Source of the DNA: Ochrobactrum sp. BTU1
GTDB lineage: Bacteria > Pseudomonadota > Alphaproteobacteria > Rhizobiales > Rhizobiaceae
Assembly (NCBI GenBank): GCA_018798825.1
Contig: CP076354.1
Span: forward strand, 186,001-250,000
Length of the DNA: 64,000 bases
Direction of reading: 5' to 3'
Both the position numbers and the translations under genes were made by a program. This document shows positions 19,361 through 28,155 of the stretch, piece after piece. Below the pieces are notes generated by a model. The model ran no database searches and had not been told where the DNA came from. It saw nothing but the letters and a program-made list of their open reading frames with translations. Within the stretch, counting starts at the first letter, position 1. The number at the start of each line of letters is the position of its first letter.

Positions 19361-20068
19361 ATGAAATGGGAAGATTTATACGAAAGAATACAAATATCCG
19401 ACAACGCAGATAATTCATTTGAACACGTTTGTTCTTATGCGGAAGCAATCGGGTTTCAGTATGTTTCCTACGTTATGTGTGTGCCCTCATTGAACAGTGT
19501 CGCGCGGTGGTTGCGTTTTGAAACATTGCCGGAAGGCTGGCGGGAGCATTATGCCGCAAAAAAATATGCCGAAATCGACCCAATTCTCAAGCGCGGGATG
19601 AACAGCATAGATCCGCTCGTTTGGTCGGCACGACAGTTTGCCGATGCTCCGCAAATATGGGCGGACGCACAAGGCTTTGGCTTGAGGGCAGGTATTTCTC
19701 AGCCGTGCTGGGCCGCGCAGGGCGTCTTTGGCGTACTCACATTCCTTCGCGATAAACCAGCTTTGTCAGATGGCGAAGTTTCGATGCTGCGTCGGCAGAT
19801 GCAGATTGTAACCAACCTTCTGCATCTTGCTATGTACGAGCATCTTGATGTTCCGAGCATCAATTGTGTAGCAGAGGTCAATCTCACAGCGCGTGAACGC
19901 GAAATCCTGCGCTGGACGAGCGAAGGCAAGACTGCCGAGATTATTGGCACAATTCTCAATATCTCGACCCGGACGGTGAATTTCCATATCAGCAACGTCC
20001 TCACCAAACTCGTTGCGGTCAACAAGGTGCAGGCCGTCGCCAAGGCGCGTACTTTTGGCCTTCTGTAG
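19361..20068 (+). CDS. babR: LuxR-type quorum-sensing regulator (BabR/BlxR-like)
   Basis: This 235-residue protein has an N-terminal autoinducer-binding domain (about 20-160) and a C-terminal LuxR helix-turn-helix (LTAREREILRWTSEGKTAEI, then STRTVNFHISNVLTKL). The invariant acyl-homoserine-lactone-pocket residues are present: Trp and Tyr in WREHYAAKKY, Asp-Pro in EIDPIL, and Trp in PLVWSA. In Brucella the LuxR gene next to metH is babR/blxR, a solo regulator without a luxI partner; none is seen here either. That assignment rests on remembered synteny. ATG 19361 gives the family length; an in-frame upstream extension looks like leader sequence. Confidence 0.85.
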   Translation: MKWEDLYERIQISDNADNSFEHVCSYAEAIGFQYVSYVMCVPSLNSVARWLRFETLPEGWREHYAAKKYAEIDPILKRGMNSIDPLVWSARQFADAPQIWADAQGFGLRAGISQPCWAAQGVFGVLTFLRDKPALSDGEVSMLRRQMQIVTNLLHLAMYEHLDVPSINCVAEVNLTAREREILRWTSEGKTAEIIGTILNISTRTVNFHISNVLTKLVAVNKVQAVAKARTFGLL

Positions 20069-20151
20069 CGCCGATCATTTCTTCGACGGTATGGTTCGAA
20101 GGATGCTCCAGCCCTTGTTAGACAAAAGTTTTACCCCTGCAAATTTAGCTT

Positions 20152-20174
20152 AATACCACAATTTTAGTAGTATT
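20152..20174. promoter_or_regulatory. Possible operator upstream of cysD
   Basis: AATACCAC and GTAGTATT are inverted arms (one mismatch) separated by seven bases. It lies about 200 bp before cysD in the 307-bp gap 20069-20375, in which no gene is seen. No known regulator motif is recognised, so this is only a symmetry observation. Confidence 0.25.
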
Positions 20175-20375
20175 TTCCGTAACTTGGGCGAAAATCGGGC
20201 TTTTCGATTTGGCGCAAGTTTCTTCCTCCATCTGGCTTAAAACAGGCAAGTTTTCGCTCAAGCGTTTCGCAATACGCGATAGCATACTTTTCCTTTTGCC
20301 CTGCCTTTCATGACAATGCGCGTCATAGCAAACCAGCGATTTAGCCAGTTGAGCTGGCCTCCCGGAGATATCGAC

Positions 20376-21296
20376 GTGCATCATGCATCCCTGAACAAGA
20401 ACCTGACGCATCTTCAGCGTCTGGAAGCAGAAGCAATTCATATTTTCCGCGAAGTTGCCGCGACCTTCTCCAACCCGGTTATGCTGTATTCGGTGGGTAA
20501 AGATTCCTCTGTCATGCTGCATCTGGCGATGAAGGCGTTTTATCCGGCTCCTCCGCCATTTCCGTTCCTGCATGTCGATACGACCTGGAAATTCCGCGAG
20601 ATGATCGAGTTTCGCGATGCGCAAGCCCGCGAAAAGGGCTTTGAGCTGCTGGTTCATATCAATGAAGACGGTGTGCGCGATGGTGTTGGCCCATTCACGC
20701 ATGGCTCAAACGTCCATACCCATGTCATGAAGACAGTGGGTTTGCGGCAGGCGCTTGATAAATACAAGTTTGATGCCGCCTTTGGCGGTGCGCGTCGCGA
20801 TGAGGAAAAATCCCGCGCCAAGGAGCGCATTTTTTCATTCCGCAATGCTCAGCACGGCTGGGACCCGAAGAACCAGCGTCCGGAAATGTGGAAGGTCTAT
20901 AATACCCGTGTTGCAGCCGGTGAATCGATCCGTGTCTTCCCGCTTTCCAACTGGACCGAACTCGATATCTGGCAGTATATCCTGCAGGAAAACATCCCGA
21001 TTGTGCCGCTTTATTTTGCCGCTCCCCGCCCGGTGGTGGAGCGCGACGGCATGTTGATCAAACTCGATGATGACCGCATGACGTTGCGTCCCGGTGAAAA
21101 GGTGGAAGAACGACTGGTGCGCTTCCGCACACTGGGCTGCTATCCGCTGACGGGTGCTATTGAATCAAGCGCCACAAATCTCTCCGATATTGTCGAAGAA
21201 ATGCTGATCGCCCGCACCTCCGAGCGGCAGGGTCGTGCCATTGACCGTGATGAAGCGGGCTCGATGGAAAAGAAGAAGCGTGAGGGCTATTTCTGA
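20376..21296 (+). CDS. cysD: Sulfate adenylyltransferase subunit 2
   Basis: The 306-residue small subunit of ATP sulfurylase makes APS from sulfate and ATP. The PP-loop SVGKDS is at residues 39-44, followed by [20 protein letters not shown], and the C-terminus [21 protein letters not shown] is characteristic. GTG 20376 was chosen because CCCGGAGATATC places GGAG 7 nt upstream and the resulting length matches E. coli CysD (302). A longer reading from ATG 20310 would add 22 atypical residues. It overlaps cysNC by one base. Confidence 0.95.
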   Translation: MHHASLNKNLTHLQRLEAEAIHIFREVAATFSNPVMLYSVGKDSSVMLHLAMKAFYPAPPPFPFLHVDTTWKFREMIEFRDAQAREKGFELLVHINEDGVRDGVGPFTHGSNVHTHVMKTVGLRQALDKYKFDAAFGGARRDEEKSRAKERIFSFRNAQHGWDPKNQRPEMWKVYNTRVAAGESIRVFPLSNWTELDIWQYILQENIPIVPLYFAAPRPVVERDGMLIKLDDDRMTLRPGEKVEERLVRFRTLGCYPLTGAIESSATNLSDIVEEMLIARTSERQGRAIDRDEAGSMEKKKREGYF

Positions 21297-23230
21297 TGAA
21301 CGCTGTATTGAAACCCTCTGTAACAAGTGCAGCCGTCAGCGATTTTCTCGCCGATCAGGAACGCAAGACGCTGCTCCGCTTTCTCACCTGCGGTTCGGTC
21401 GACGATGGTAAGTCCACGCTGATCGGGCGACTTCTCTATGACACAAAGCTGATCTTTGAGGACCAGCTGGCGACGCTGAAGAACGACAGCCGTAAATTCG
21501 GCACCACGGATGACGATTTCGACTTTGCGCTGCTGGTCGATGGTCTGGAAGCCGAACGCGAACAGGGCATTACTATCGATGTAGCCTATCGCTTTTTCTC
21601 AACCCCACGCCGCAAGTTCATCGTGGCCGACACGCCGGGCCATGCGCAATATACGCGCAACATGGCGACAGGTGCTTCGACGGCCGATCTTGCGGTGGTG
21701 CTGATCGATGCGCGGCAGGGCGTGCTGACACAGACCCGCCGCCATAGCTTCATCGCTTCGCTATTAGGCATCCGGCACATTGTCGTGGCCGTCAACAAGA
21801 TCGATCTGGTTGATTTCTCAAAAGATGCTTTTGATCGTATTGTTGCTGATTATATGAGCTTCGCCAAAGATTTGGGCTTTGCCAGCATTCAGGCAATCCC
21901 GCTGTCGGCACGCTTTGGCGATAATGTCAGTAGCCCCTCATCGCGCATTGGCTGGTATGAAGGCCCCTATCTGCTGGAACATCTGGAAACAGTGCGTCTT
22001 GAAGCGGATAGTATCGGCAAGCCGTTCCGCTTCCCGGTGCAGTATGTGAACCGGCCAAACCTCGATTTCCGCGGTTTTGCAGGCACGGTTGCCTCAGGGT
22101 CGATTGCCGAGGGCGATACGGTCGTGGTTGCAAAGTCGGGCAAGCAATCGAAGGTTAAGCGCATCGCTACCTATGATGGCGATTTGGCTCGCGCAACCGA
22201 AGGGCAGGCGGTGACGCTGGTTCTCGAAGACGAGATCGAAGTCTCTCGTGGCAACATGCTGGTGGGTGCAGAAGCGCGCCCGGAAGTGGCGGATCGTTTC
22301 AGCGCCAATATTGTGTGGTTCGGTGAAGAGGCCTTGCAGCCGGGGCGCTCCTATCTGCTGCGTACCGAAACCGACCAGACGCCGGTGACGATCAGCGAGA
22401 TTAAATATCGCACTGACGTCAATACTTTTGCGCGGGAAGAAGCGACACGACTTGACCTCAATGAAGTTGGTCTCTGCCATCTTCAGACAGCGGACCAGAT
22501 CGTTTTCGATCCCTATTCGGACAATCGCGTGACGGGTGCTTTCGTGCTGATTGATCGGCTCACCAATGCAACGGTGGGTGCTGGCATGATCGATCAGGCA
22601 CTGCGTCAGGCAACGAATGTGCATTTGCAGGCTTTCGATCTCGACAAACAGGCGCGGGCTGCGCAGAAATTCCAGAAACCGGCTGTGCTTTGGTTCACAG
22701 GTCTGTCCGCTTCGGGGAAATCCACCATCGCCAATCGGCTTGAACAGCGGCTTCATGCGCTTGGCAAGCACACCTATCTGCTGGATGGCGATAATGTCCG
22801 TCATGGCCTTAACAGCGATCTTGGTTTCTCTGATGAAGACCGGGCTGAGAATATCCGCCGCGTTGGCGAGGTAGCGGGTCTTATGGCCGATGCCGGGCTG
22901 ATTACGCTGGTTTCGTTCATTTCGCCGTTCCGTTCCGAACGCGATCGTGTGCGGTCGCGTTTGCCGGAGGGTGAATTCATCGAAATCTTCGTCGATACGC
23001 CGATTGAGGAATGCATGGCGCGTGATCCAAAGGGGCTTTATGCGCAGGCTCTACGTGGTGAGATCAAGGCTTTCACAGGCATAGACTCACCCTATGAAGC
23101 ACCGCTTTCGCCGGAGCTGCATCTCAACACTGCAGGTCGTGACATTGACGAACTGGTCGCGGAAGTGGAAAAGTATCTGGCCGAGCGTGGTGTTATCGGC
23201 AGCTATGGCAGTGATTCCTGGTCGATTTGA
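21296..23230 (+). CDS. cysNC: Bifunctional sulfate adenylyltransferase GTPase subunit / APS kinase (CysN-CysC)
   Basis: This 644-residue fusion combines the GTPase that drives ATP sulfurylase with APS kinase, giving PAPS. The N-terminal G domain has GSVDDGKST (33-41), [12 protein letters not shown] and NKIDLVD. EF-Tu-like beta-barrels follow. The C-terminal APS kinase starts near residue 460 with a second P-loop, GLSASGKST, and ends in KPYEAP-type sequence ([14 protein letters not shown]). NodQ-type fusions like this are usual in Rhizobiales. PAPS production is notable because the reductase downstream of cysI is an APS-type enzyme; PAPS may instead feed sulfotransferases. Confidence 0.96.
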   Translation: MNAVLKPSVTSAAVSDFLADQERKTLLRFLTCGSVDDGKSTLIGRLLYDTKLIFEDQLATLKNDSRKFGTTDDDFDFALLVDGLEAEREQGITIDVAYRFFSTPRRKFIVADTPGHAQYTRNMATGASTADLAVVLIDARQGVLTQTRRHSFIASLLGIRHIVVAVNKIDLVDFSKDAFDRIVADYMSFAKDLGFASIQAIPLSARFGDNVSSPSSRIGWYEGPYLLEHLETVRLEADSIGKPFRFPVQYVNRPNLDFRGFAGTVASGSIAEGDTVVVAKSGKQSKVKRIATYDGDLARATEGQAVTLVLEDEIEVSRGNMLVGAEARPEVADRFSANIVWFGEEALQPGRSYLLRTETDQTPVTISEIKYRTDVNTFAREEATRLDLNEVGLCHLQTADQIVFDPYSDNRVTGAFVLIDRLTNATVGAGMIDQALRQATNVHLQAFDLDKQARAAQKFQKPAVLWFTGLSASGKSTIANRLEQRLHALGKHTYLLDGDNVRHGLNSDLGFSDEDRAENIRRVGEVAGLMADAGLITLVSFISPFRSERDRVRSRLPEGEFIEIFVDTPIEECMARDPKGLYAQALRGEIKAFTGIDSPYEAPLSPELHLNTAGRDIDELVAEVEKYLAERGVIGSYGSDSWSI

Positions 23231-23233
23231 GAA

Positions 23234-24073
23234 ATGACAACAGCAGCCTTCCCTAAAGCCGATCCGAACGGCAAAGCTTTGCTGAGCCTTCTCGAGGATG
23301 CAGCCCTTGAGGCTGGTCGCGTCATTATCAAACATTACACGGATGGTTGTGCGGTCCATTCCAAGAAGGATCAGTCGCCGGTAACGGAAGCGGATCAGGC
23401 GGCAGAAGCTGTAATCCTAACTGCTCTTGCATCGGTTGCACCAAGCATTCCGGTGGTGGCCGAGGAAGAAGCGGCTGCAGGCCGTCTGCCTGCACATCTG
23501 GGCCGGAAATTCTTTCTGATCGATCCGCTTGACGGTACGCGCGAGTTTCTGCTGCGTAATGGCGATTTCACGGTGAATATCGCACTTATTGAGGATGGAG
23601 TGCCGGTGCTGGGCCTTGTCTATGCGCCTGTGCGCAACCTGCTTTATGTGGGGAGCCGTGAGGGTGCAAAGGAAGCGGCAACATCTGCCGACCATCAGAT
23701 TATAAGCAGGCGCCCGATTGCCGCTCGCATCGCGCCATCTGAAAAGGTTGTGGTGTGCAGTCGGTCCCATCTGACATCTGAAACCGAGGAGTTCCTGAAA
23801 CTCAATCACAGTGGCAAATGCATGTCTGTAGGTTCATCGCTCAAATTCTGCATGATCGCACGCGGGGAGGCGGATCTCTACCCACGCTTTGGCCCGACAA
23901 TGGAGTGGGATACGGCAGCAGGTGACGCAGTTCTGCGTGCAGCCGGTGGCATGACGACGACTTTCGACGGAAAGCCAATGATCTATGGCGCACGTTCTGA
24001 CGGAACTGTGAAAGGCTTTTCCAACCCGGATTTCGTTGCATTCGGTGCTGGGGAAGCACCTGTTTTTGCCTGA
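23234..24073 (+). CDS. cysQ: 3'(2'),5'-bisphosphate nucleotidase CysQ
   Basis: This 279-residue inositol-monophosphatase-fold enzyme dephosphorylates PAP (and PAPS), the by-product of PAPS use. The metal-binding motifs are SPVTEADQAAE (about 37-47), FLIDPLDGTREF (about 94-105) and WDTAAGDAVLRAAGG near residue 225. It is 3 bp after cysNC and clearly in the same operon. It was placed there by function as well: it recycles the product of PAPS chemistry, complementing the CysC domain. Confidence 0.95.
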   Translation: MTTAAFPKADPNGKALLSLLEDAALEAGRVIIKHYTDGCAVHSKKDQSPVTEADQAAEAVILTALASVAPSIPVVAEEEAAAGRLPAHLGRKFFLIDPLDGTREFLLRNGDFTVNIALIEDGVPVLGLVYAPVRNLLYVGSREGAKEAATSADHQIISRRPIAARIAPSEKVVVCSRSHLTSETEEFLKLNHSGKCMSVGSSLKFCMIARGEADLYPRFGPTMEWDTAAGDAVLRAAGGMTTTFDGKPMIYGARSDGTVKGFSNPDFVAFGAGEAPVFA

Positions 24074-24136
24074 AATAAGACTGCTTTCGCATCGATAAGC
24101 CAGCTAAACACACGATCTTACAAAATAGCTTAAAAA

Positions 24137-24161
24137 AAGCCGCTTGATCCCCTTGCGGCTT
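24137..24161 (+). terminator. Possible terminator after cysQ
   Basis: AAGCCGC (24137-24143) pairs with GCGGCTT (24155-24161) after a long A-run. The plus strand has no T-tract after it, so termination efficiency is doubtful. Confidence 0.4.
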
Positions 24162-24222
24162 GAAAACAGCGGCGCTATAAGCCGCTCACAGCCGGACCAC
24201 AGAGTCTCGGTTTTGATGGTCA

Positions 24223-24299
24223 CGGAGCGTAGCGCAGCCTGGTAGCGCACCTGATTTGGGATCAGGGGGTCGGAGGTTCGAATCCTCTCGCTCCGACCA
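24223..24299 (+). tRNA. tRNA-Pro (UGG anticodon)
   Basis: A 77-nt cloverleaf: acceptor CGGAGCG/CGCTCCG with discriminator A and encoded CCA, D-arm GTAGCGCAGCCTGGTAGCGC, anticodon arm CTGATTTGGGATCAG with TGG, and T-loop GGTTCGAATCC. All conserved positions are present. The gene stands alone between cysQ and the Crp/Fnr gene, at the left border of the accessory-looking stretch to 28.1 kb. Confidence 0.97.
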
Positions 24300-24321
24300 T
24301 TTTCTCCCTTAGAATAATTGC

Positions 24322-25086
24322 TTAAATGGATTTTTCGAAGACGGACATTCGCATGAATTGGCCGTCATATTCTGCAATTTCGACCAGCCGTTGCCTGTCG
24401 AGAATTTCGACCTTGTAAGATCGAAACATCACCAGACCTTCCTCTCGAAGCTCACGCATCATCCGATTAAGGTGAATTGGCGTCAGGCCCAGTGCGTCTG
24501 CAAGCTGGTACTGGGTCAGTGGGCAATAAAACGAGTCTGCATCACCCATTCCGCATGATTTAACGCGGTCAGACAGCTCCAGCAAAAGATGTGCAGTACG
24601 GACAAAAGCACTTCGGCAGCCAATATTTGTCAGATGTTCAATGAGCATGGAGCGTTGTCGTGAAAGCAGCTCAATGAAAATCATGCTCAGGCGCGGGATT
24701 TGCCAGATTGTTTCTTCGAGAGATGACAGTGGTATTTCATAAAGCGACATCGGGGTAATCGATTTGATCGTGTTGTAGCTGTAACCGTCGCCGGTTCTCA
24801 GTCCCACGAAATCGCACCGCATGGGAAAGTCTATAATTTGACGTTCCCCGCTCGACAGGTCTCGATAAACACAGCCCCATCCCGAACGAACCAGATGGAT
24901 GCTCCTGATGGTGGCTCCCTGTTCGATAATCACGGCATCGGCGGGATAGCTACTCTCGGAAAGAACGAGAGATTGTAGGGACTGTTTTTCCTGCGCGTTT
25001 AATTTGGCCAGAATTGGAGGGGATTCCAATAAACTAACCAGGCCGTCGATCATCAGGGCGGTGGTGTTCTGATTACCACTATGCAT
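24322..25086 (-). CDS. Crp/Fnr-family transcription regulator
   Basis: This 254-residue protein has an N-terminal cyclic-nucleotide-binding-type beta-roll (about 40-140; [21 protein letters not shown]) and a C-terminal Crp-type winged helix (about 175-240; [20 protein letters not shown] with [10 protein letters not shown]). There is no N-terminal Cys cluster, so it is not an oxygen-sensing FNR. Many rhizobial proteins of this shape act in stress or nutrient responses. It faces away from the divergent CsgD-like gene at 25332 across 245 bp of AT-rich sequence. No ligand can be assigned. Confidence 0.88.
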   Translation of the reverse strand: MHSGNQNTTALMIDGLVSLLESPPILAKLNAQEKQSLQSLVLSESSYPADAVIIEQGATIRSIHLVRSGWGCVYRDLSSGERQIIDFPMRCDFVGLRTGDGYSYNTIKSITPMSLYEIPLSSLEETIWQIPRLSMIFIELLSRQRSMLIEHLTNIGCRSAFVRTAHLLLELSDRVKSCGMGDADSFYCPLTQYQLADALGLTPIHLNRMMRELREEGLVMFRSYKVEILDRQRLVEIAEYDGQFMRMSVFEKSI

Positions 25087-25331
25087 TCGCTGCCTATGCC
25101 CAACGAAAGTTATAGACTCTATAACCTTCTGTTCCCGAAGTCGTTCTTATGGCGAGTACATTTTTTTATAAAGTGCTAACATAAGTTAATGACACGTTTA
25201 TTTGATGATAGCAATATTTAGACCAGTGTTCATCGGGATTAGCAATAAAATTCCTAATAAACTAGCGCAGTTTTTGGCATGACTAGTGTTTTGTGTTGAA
25301 TACAAACCTGAGTAACAGGGGATACTAAGCA

Positions 25332-26093
25332 ATGTTGGAAATGAGAGAACGGTACTCATGGGCATCACCTAGCGGTGTGAGCGATGGATCTGCCATTGTG
25401 GCAAATGAACGGATGCAGGGCGGAGAATATGCAGCCGGATTGCCTTTGCAGGATGAGCCTCATCTTATGCTTGTCTGTAAAAGCAATCTGGAGCGAGAGT
25501 GTATCTTTAACGGGCTCATGATGAATGGGCTTAAACTGCCCGTTGTGAGCTTCGCGTCAGTCGATAGAAACATGCCGCTGAATGGCGCTATTGTTGTGCT
25601 CATGCATATCGGTTCCAAACGTTTGGCAGATCCCTTCTTCTCGGATGAAGTGGAAGCGGCAATCAAGGCCTGGGCTCCGATCCCGTTGGTATTGCTGGCA
25701 GAGCGGGAGGAGTGGTCGCAGGTTTTGCGCGCGATGGAGATCGGTGCGCGTGGCTATATTCCAACATCAGTCGATATCAAGATCTGCGTTGAAGCCATTC
25801 ATTTGGCACTTGCAGGTGGGATGTATGTGCCAGCGTCCATGCTGATGAAACCTCCTTCGGAGGACATGAGCGACGATGTACTGGGCGAACTGTTGACCAT
25901 GCGCGAGATCGAAGTGGTTCATGCGATCCGGGTGGGGAAGTCGAACAAGATCATCGCTTTTGAACTTGGCATGAGCGAAGGCACAGTCAAAGCCCATGTT
26001 CATAATATTATGAGAAAGATAGGTGCAGCAAATCGCACAGAAGTCGCCTGTAAGCTTCACAAGATGTACGGCAATAAGTTCAGCGGAGAATAA
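25332..26093 (+). CDS. CsgD-like LuxR-family response regulator with degenerate receiver
   Basis: This 253-residue protein has a receiver-like domain (about 43-165) and a LuxR/FixJ helix-turn-helix (about 188-245; LTMREIEVVHAIRVGKSNKI, GMSEGTVKAHVHNIMRKIGA). Where phosphorylated receivers have Asp at the end of the third strand, this one reads VVLMHIGSKR, with His92 in that place, so phosphorylation at the usual site is not possible. This is the layout of CsgD/VpsT-type biofilm regulators. It ends in a strong hairpin terminator and converges with a gene for a secreted Gly-rich protein. No sensor kinase is nearby. The targets are unknown. Confidence 0.85.
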   Translation: MLEMRERYSWASPSGVSDGSAIVANERMQGGEYAAGLPLQDEPHLMLVCKSNLERECIFNGLMMNGLKLPVVSFASVDRNMPLNGAIVVLMHIGSKRLADPFFSDEVEAAIKAWAPIPLVLLAEREEWSQVLRAMEIGARGYIPTSVDIKICVEAIHLALAGGMYVPASMLMKPPSEDMSDDVLGELLTMREIEVVHAIRVGKSNKIIAFELGMSEGTVKAHVHNIMRKIGAANRTEVACKLHKMYGNKFSGE

Positions 26094-26127
26094 CGTAATC
26101 AGCATGCATATATGTGATTTTTGGGAT

Positions 26128-26174
26128 CTATGAAGCGTCGGACTGACATGATCAGCCGGCGCTTCATAGTTTTC
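26128..26174 (+). terminator. Long-stem rho-independent terminator
   Basis: CTATGAAGCG (26128-26137) pairs with CGCTTCATAG (26160-26169), and the stem continues inward through CGG/CCG and CTGA/TCAG to a 5-nt loop. TTTTC follows. It ends the CsgD-like gene. Confidence 0.85.
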
Positions 26175-26218
26175 AAGGCGCATATAATGCACAGCCGGCG
26201 GCATATTCAGAAGAAAGG

Positions 26219-26284
26219 GTAGGGGCAGATTTTCACCTGCCCCTACAGAATGAGAGCGGGTATCCTTTGAGGGGACTCTCATTC
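26219..26284 (-). terminator. Two consecutive hairpins below the Gly-rich protein gene
   Basis: First hairpin: GTAGGGGCAG (26219-26228) with CTGCCCCTAC (26237-26246). Second: GAATGAGAG (26248-26256) with CTCTCATTC (26276-26284). Both lie in the 312-bp convergent gap 26094-26405 and would be transcribed as the 3' end of the minus-strand gene. A tandem pair may stabilise the messenger end as well as terminate. Confidence 0.5.
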
Positions 26285-26405
26285 TTTTCTGAGCGGAAGA
26301 ACGCGGCGTAACGGTCTTCCGCTGCTGTCATTTGAGTTGGTTGAATAGTCTGTCGAGCCTTTGGAACGATGGTTTTCGCTCAACAGGTATGTGATCCAAC
26401 TCCAT

Positions 26406-26804
26406 TCATGGGCGAAGGCTAATGCTGCCGGACGACCCACCAGAGGTGGTGCCAAAGGCGGTGCCCGCTGAGCTGCCACCGAAAAACCCGGTTCCCGACT
26501 GCGCCATGGCCGCAGTCTGACCGCCGGAGCCGGAAGTGAAATAGCCCGAACCAATACCGGCGCTTGCGCCGTAATGACCCATCTTGCCGCCAAGCCCGAC
26601 GACTGTGCCTTTTCCTTCCGCCCAGCCTGTTGTTGCAGCCTGTCCTGCCGCAGTCGAACCTGCACCAAACGCGAAGCCGCCAGTTACGCCAGAACCTGCG
26701 CCACTGGCGCCCCCAAAACTACCATTCCAGTTGACCGTTTGTGCTGCAGCGGGCAAGGCGCCAGCCGCGAGAAGTGCAATAGATGCGATGATGATTTTCT
26801 TCAC
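26406..26804 (-). CDS. Secreted Gly/Ser/Ala-rich protein, unknown function
   Basis: This 132-residue protein starts at GTG 26804, with AGGAGGAG 6 nt upstream, and begins with a textbook signal peptide (VKKIIIASIALLAAGALPAA, cleavage near AAAQ). The mature part is about 110 residues dominated by Gly, Ser, Ala and Thr with scattered aromatics (TVNWNGSFGG, GYFTSGSGG, TGFFGGSSAG) and no Cys. That composition resembles fibre, adhesin or matrix components but I do not recognise a family. It shares the mature start QTVN with the secreted protein encoded upstream at 27015. The CsgD-like gene converges on it. Confidence 0.72.
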   Translation of the reverse strand: MKKIIIASIALLAAGALPAAAQTVNWNGSFGGASGAGSGVTGGFAFGAGSTAAGQAATTGWAEGKGTVVGLGGKMGHYGASAGIGSGYFTSGSGGQTAAMAQSGTGFFGGSSAGTAFGTTSGGSSGSISLRP

Positions 26805-26964
26805 GATGAACTCCTCCTGTTCTGACAAAATCGGGTCAAACCCCTTCTGCCAGGCATATCCCGACGATATACCCCGCTACCCATTCGGTGACGGGTCATT
26901 GCATATGAGTAAAAGGCTGTATCGGCGATGTGTGTTCGCGTGGAGCAATCATTGGTTCGTGAAT

Positions 26965-26999
26965 AAGCATCGGTTCAAAAAAGCTTCAAACCGATGCTT
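26965..26999 (-). terminator. Hairpin after the secreted Cys-containing protein gene
   Basis: AAGCATCGGTT (26965-26975) pairs with AACCGATGCTT (26989-26999). On the minus strand it lies 15 bp after the stop of the gene at 27015 and is followed by TTATTC. It therefore partly separates the two secreted-protein genes. Confidence 0.65.
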
Positions 27000-27014
27000 T
27001 AAGTCGCTCCAGAT

Positions 27015-27698
27015 CTACATAATCGGTCCCGGACAATGCCAGGCCCGGCTATTGCCTTCTGTTGTACGCAGAACGCATCCTTTGGCGCGCAGTTGATCGG
27101 AACTCAAGCCAAGTGCCTTTGCCGAGTAAGTACGCTTGCGGCTGGCAATTGGTGGTGATGCCGTCGTTCCGGTTGAGCTTGCGGGGATTGCCGCTGGCTC
27201 TTCGTTGGAAACAGACGCCAAAAGCGATGCCTGCCGTGTTTGTCGTTGTACCGATGCTGAACGGGCTGCAGCGCCCTGTGATGGACAGTAAACGCCCGTC
27301 GCATTCAGGGATGCTCTGACCTCTTTGTTGAGGCAGATCAGGTCCAGTGCGGCAGCATTTTGCCCCATTCCGAGAAGTGCTGCCGCATAGGCCCGCCGGT
27401 TGCATTCACGCATTTCATATGTTGTGCCAAAGCCCAGGCCCCAGCCTGTTGCGCCGACGCCGGCACTTGTTGAGCCTGCGCAGGAATGTACACCCGCTGC
27501 AACAAGTCCCGGCGCGAAGGCAGGTACCGTCGTTTTAATCTTACTTGGCGAGTCGGAGCCGCCTCCAACGGCGATGGCGGTAGCACCGGCCTGCGATGAC
27601 GAGTTTGTATTGTTGTCCACATTCACAGTTTGAGCGAACGCACCCCCTCCGAAGAGGATAAATGCGCCAGATAAGCAAAGGATACCCAGTTTAGACAT
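27015..27698 (-). CDS. Secreted Cys-containing protein, unknown function
   Basis: This 227-residue protein begins at ATG 27698 (AAGGGG 6 nt upstream) with a signal peptide ending GGGAFA before QTVNVDNN. The conserved-looking core (about 65-145) reads HSCAGSTSAGVGATGWGLGFG, then ECNRRAYAAALLGMGQNAAA, LICLNKE and VYCPSQG, giving four Cys that could form two disulfides. A Ser/Ala/Thr-rich linker and a second Cys pair at the C-terminus (GCVLRTTEGNSRAWHCPGP) follow. I have a vague memory of similar HSCxGS...ECxRR cores in other alphaproteobacterial hypothetical proteins, but no function. It is upstream of the Gly-rich secreted gene on the same strand. Confidence 0.72.
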   Translation of the reverse strand: MSKLGILCLSGAFILFGGGAFAQTVNVDNNTNSSSQAGATAIAVGGGSDSPSKIKTTVPAFAPGLVAAGVHSCAGSTSAGVGATGWGLGFGTTYEMRECNRRAYAAALLGMGQNAAALDLICLNKEVRASLNATGVYCPSQGAAARSASVQRQTRQASLLASVSNEEPAAIPASSTGTTASPPIASRKRTYSAKALGLSSDQLRAKGCVLRTTEGNSRAWHCPGPIM

Positions 27699-28155
27699 AG
27701 CCAACCCCTTCGACTTTTATTTCATTTCACATGCTTTGATTATGATAAGGGCGCCATTATCATTTATTTTGTTATTGCCATTTTGCGTGCAAAAAGGATT
27801 ATTTCTATATTATTGAAAAATAAGATTCTTGAAATATAAATATTGCATGACCTTTTACGTACAATGTGTAAGGTTTTTGTTGTTGATAATCTATATTGTT
27901 ATCGTTTGTATATTTCGATCTCTGAAACCATTTCCTTAGTTTTGCTTCTAAACCAAAGTTTATGGCGTCTTGCTCAAGTTGAAGAATCTCGGGCGTTAAA
28001 TGTGAGATGGTGCAGCGCGCAATCCGGAAGCTATGATGAAAATTGCTACATTGGATCAGCGCTTCTGGCTGTTTTGTCATCAAGCGGTTGCTTTCTCTTG
28101 CAAAACAGCGAAATTACGAAATTGTTGTTAGAATAATTCCATTGCCGGGAACAAA
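27699..28155. other. AT-rich non-coding stretch between secreted-protein gene and glpR
   Basis: These 457 bases are clearly richer in A and T than their surroundings and hold no convincing gene: reading frames of about 92 and 97 codons on opposite strands have unusual composition and no ribosome site. The stretch must contain the promoters of the minus-strand secreted gene and of glpR. No repeat or tRNA-derived sequence was seen. Confidence 0.5.

Noticed and set aside
27805..28136. Overlapping 92- and 97-codon frames in the AT-rich gap before glpR
   Set aside because: Composition is that of translated AT-rich non-coding DNA, with no ribosome site and no family resemblance.
24223..28155. Integrated element with attachment sites at tRNA-Pro
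   Set aside because: No integrase and no duplicated tRNA 3' end were found to the right of the tRNA.
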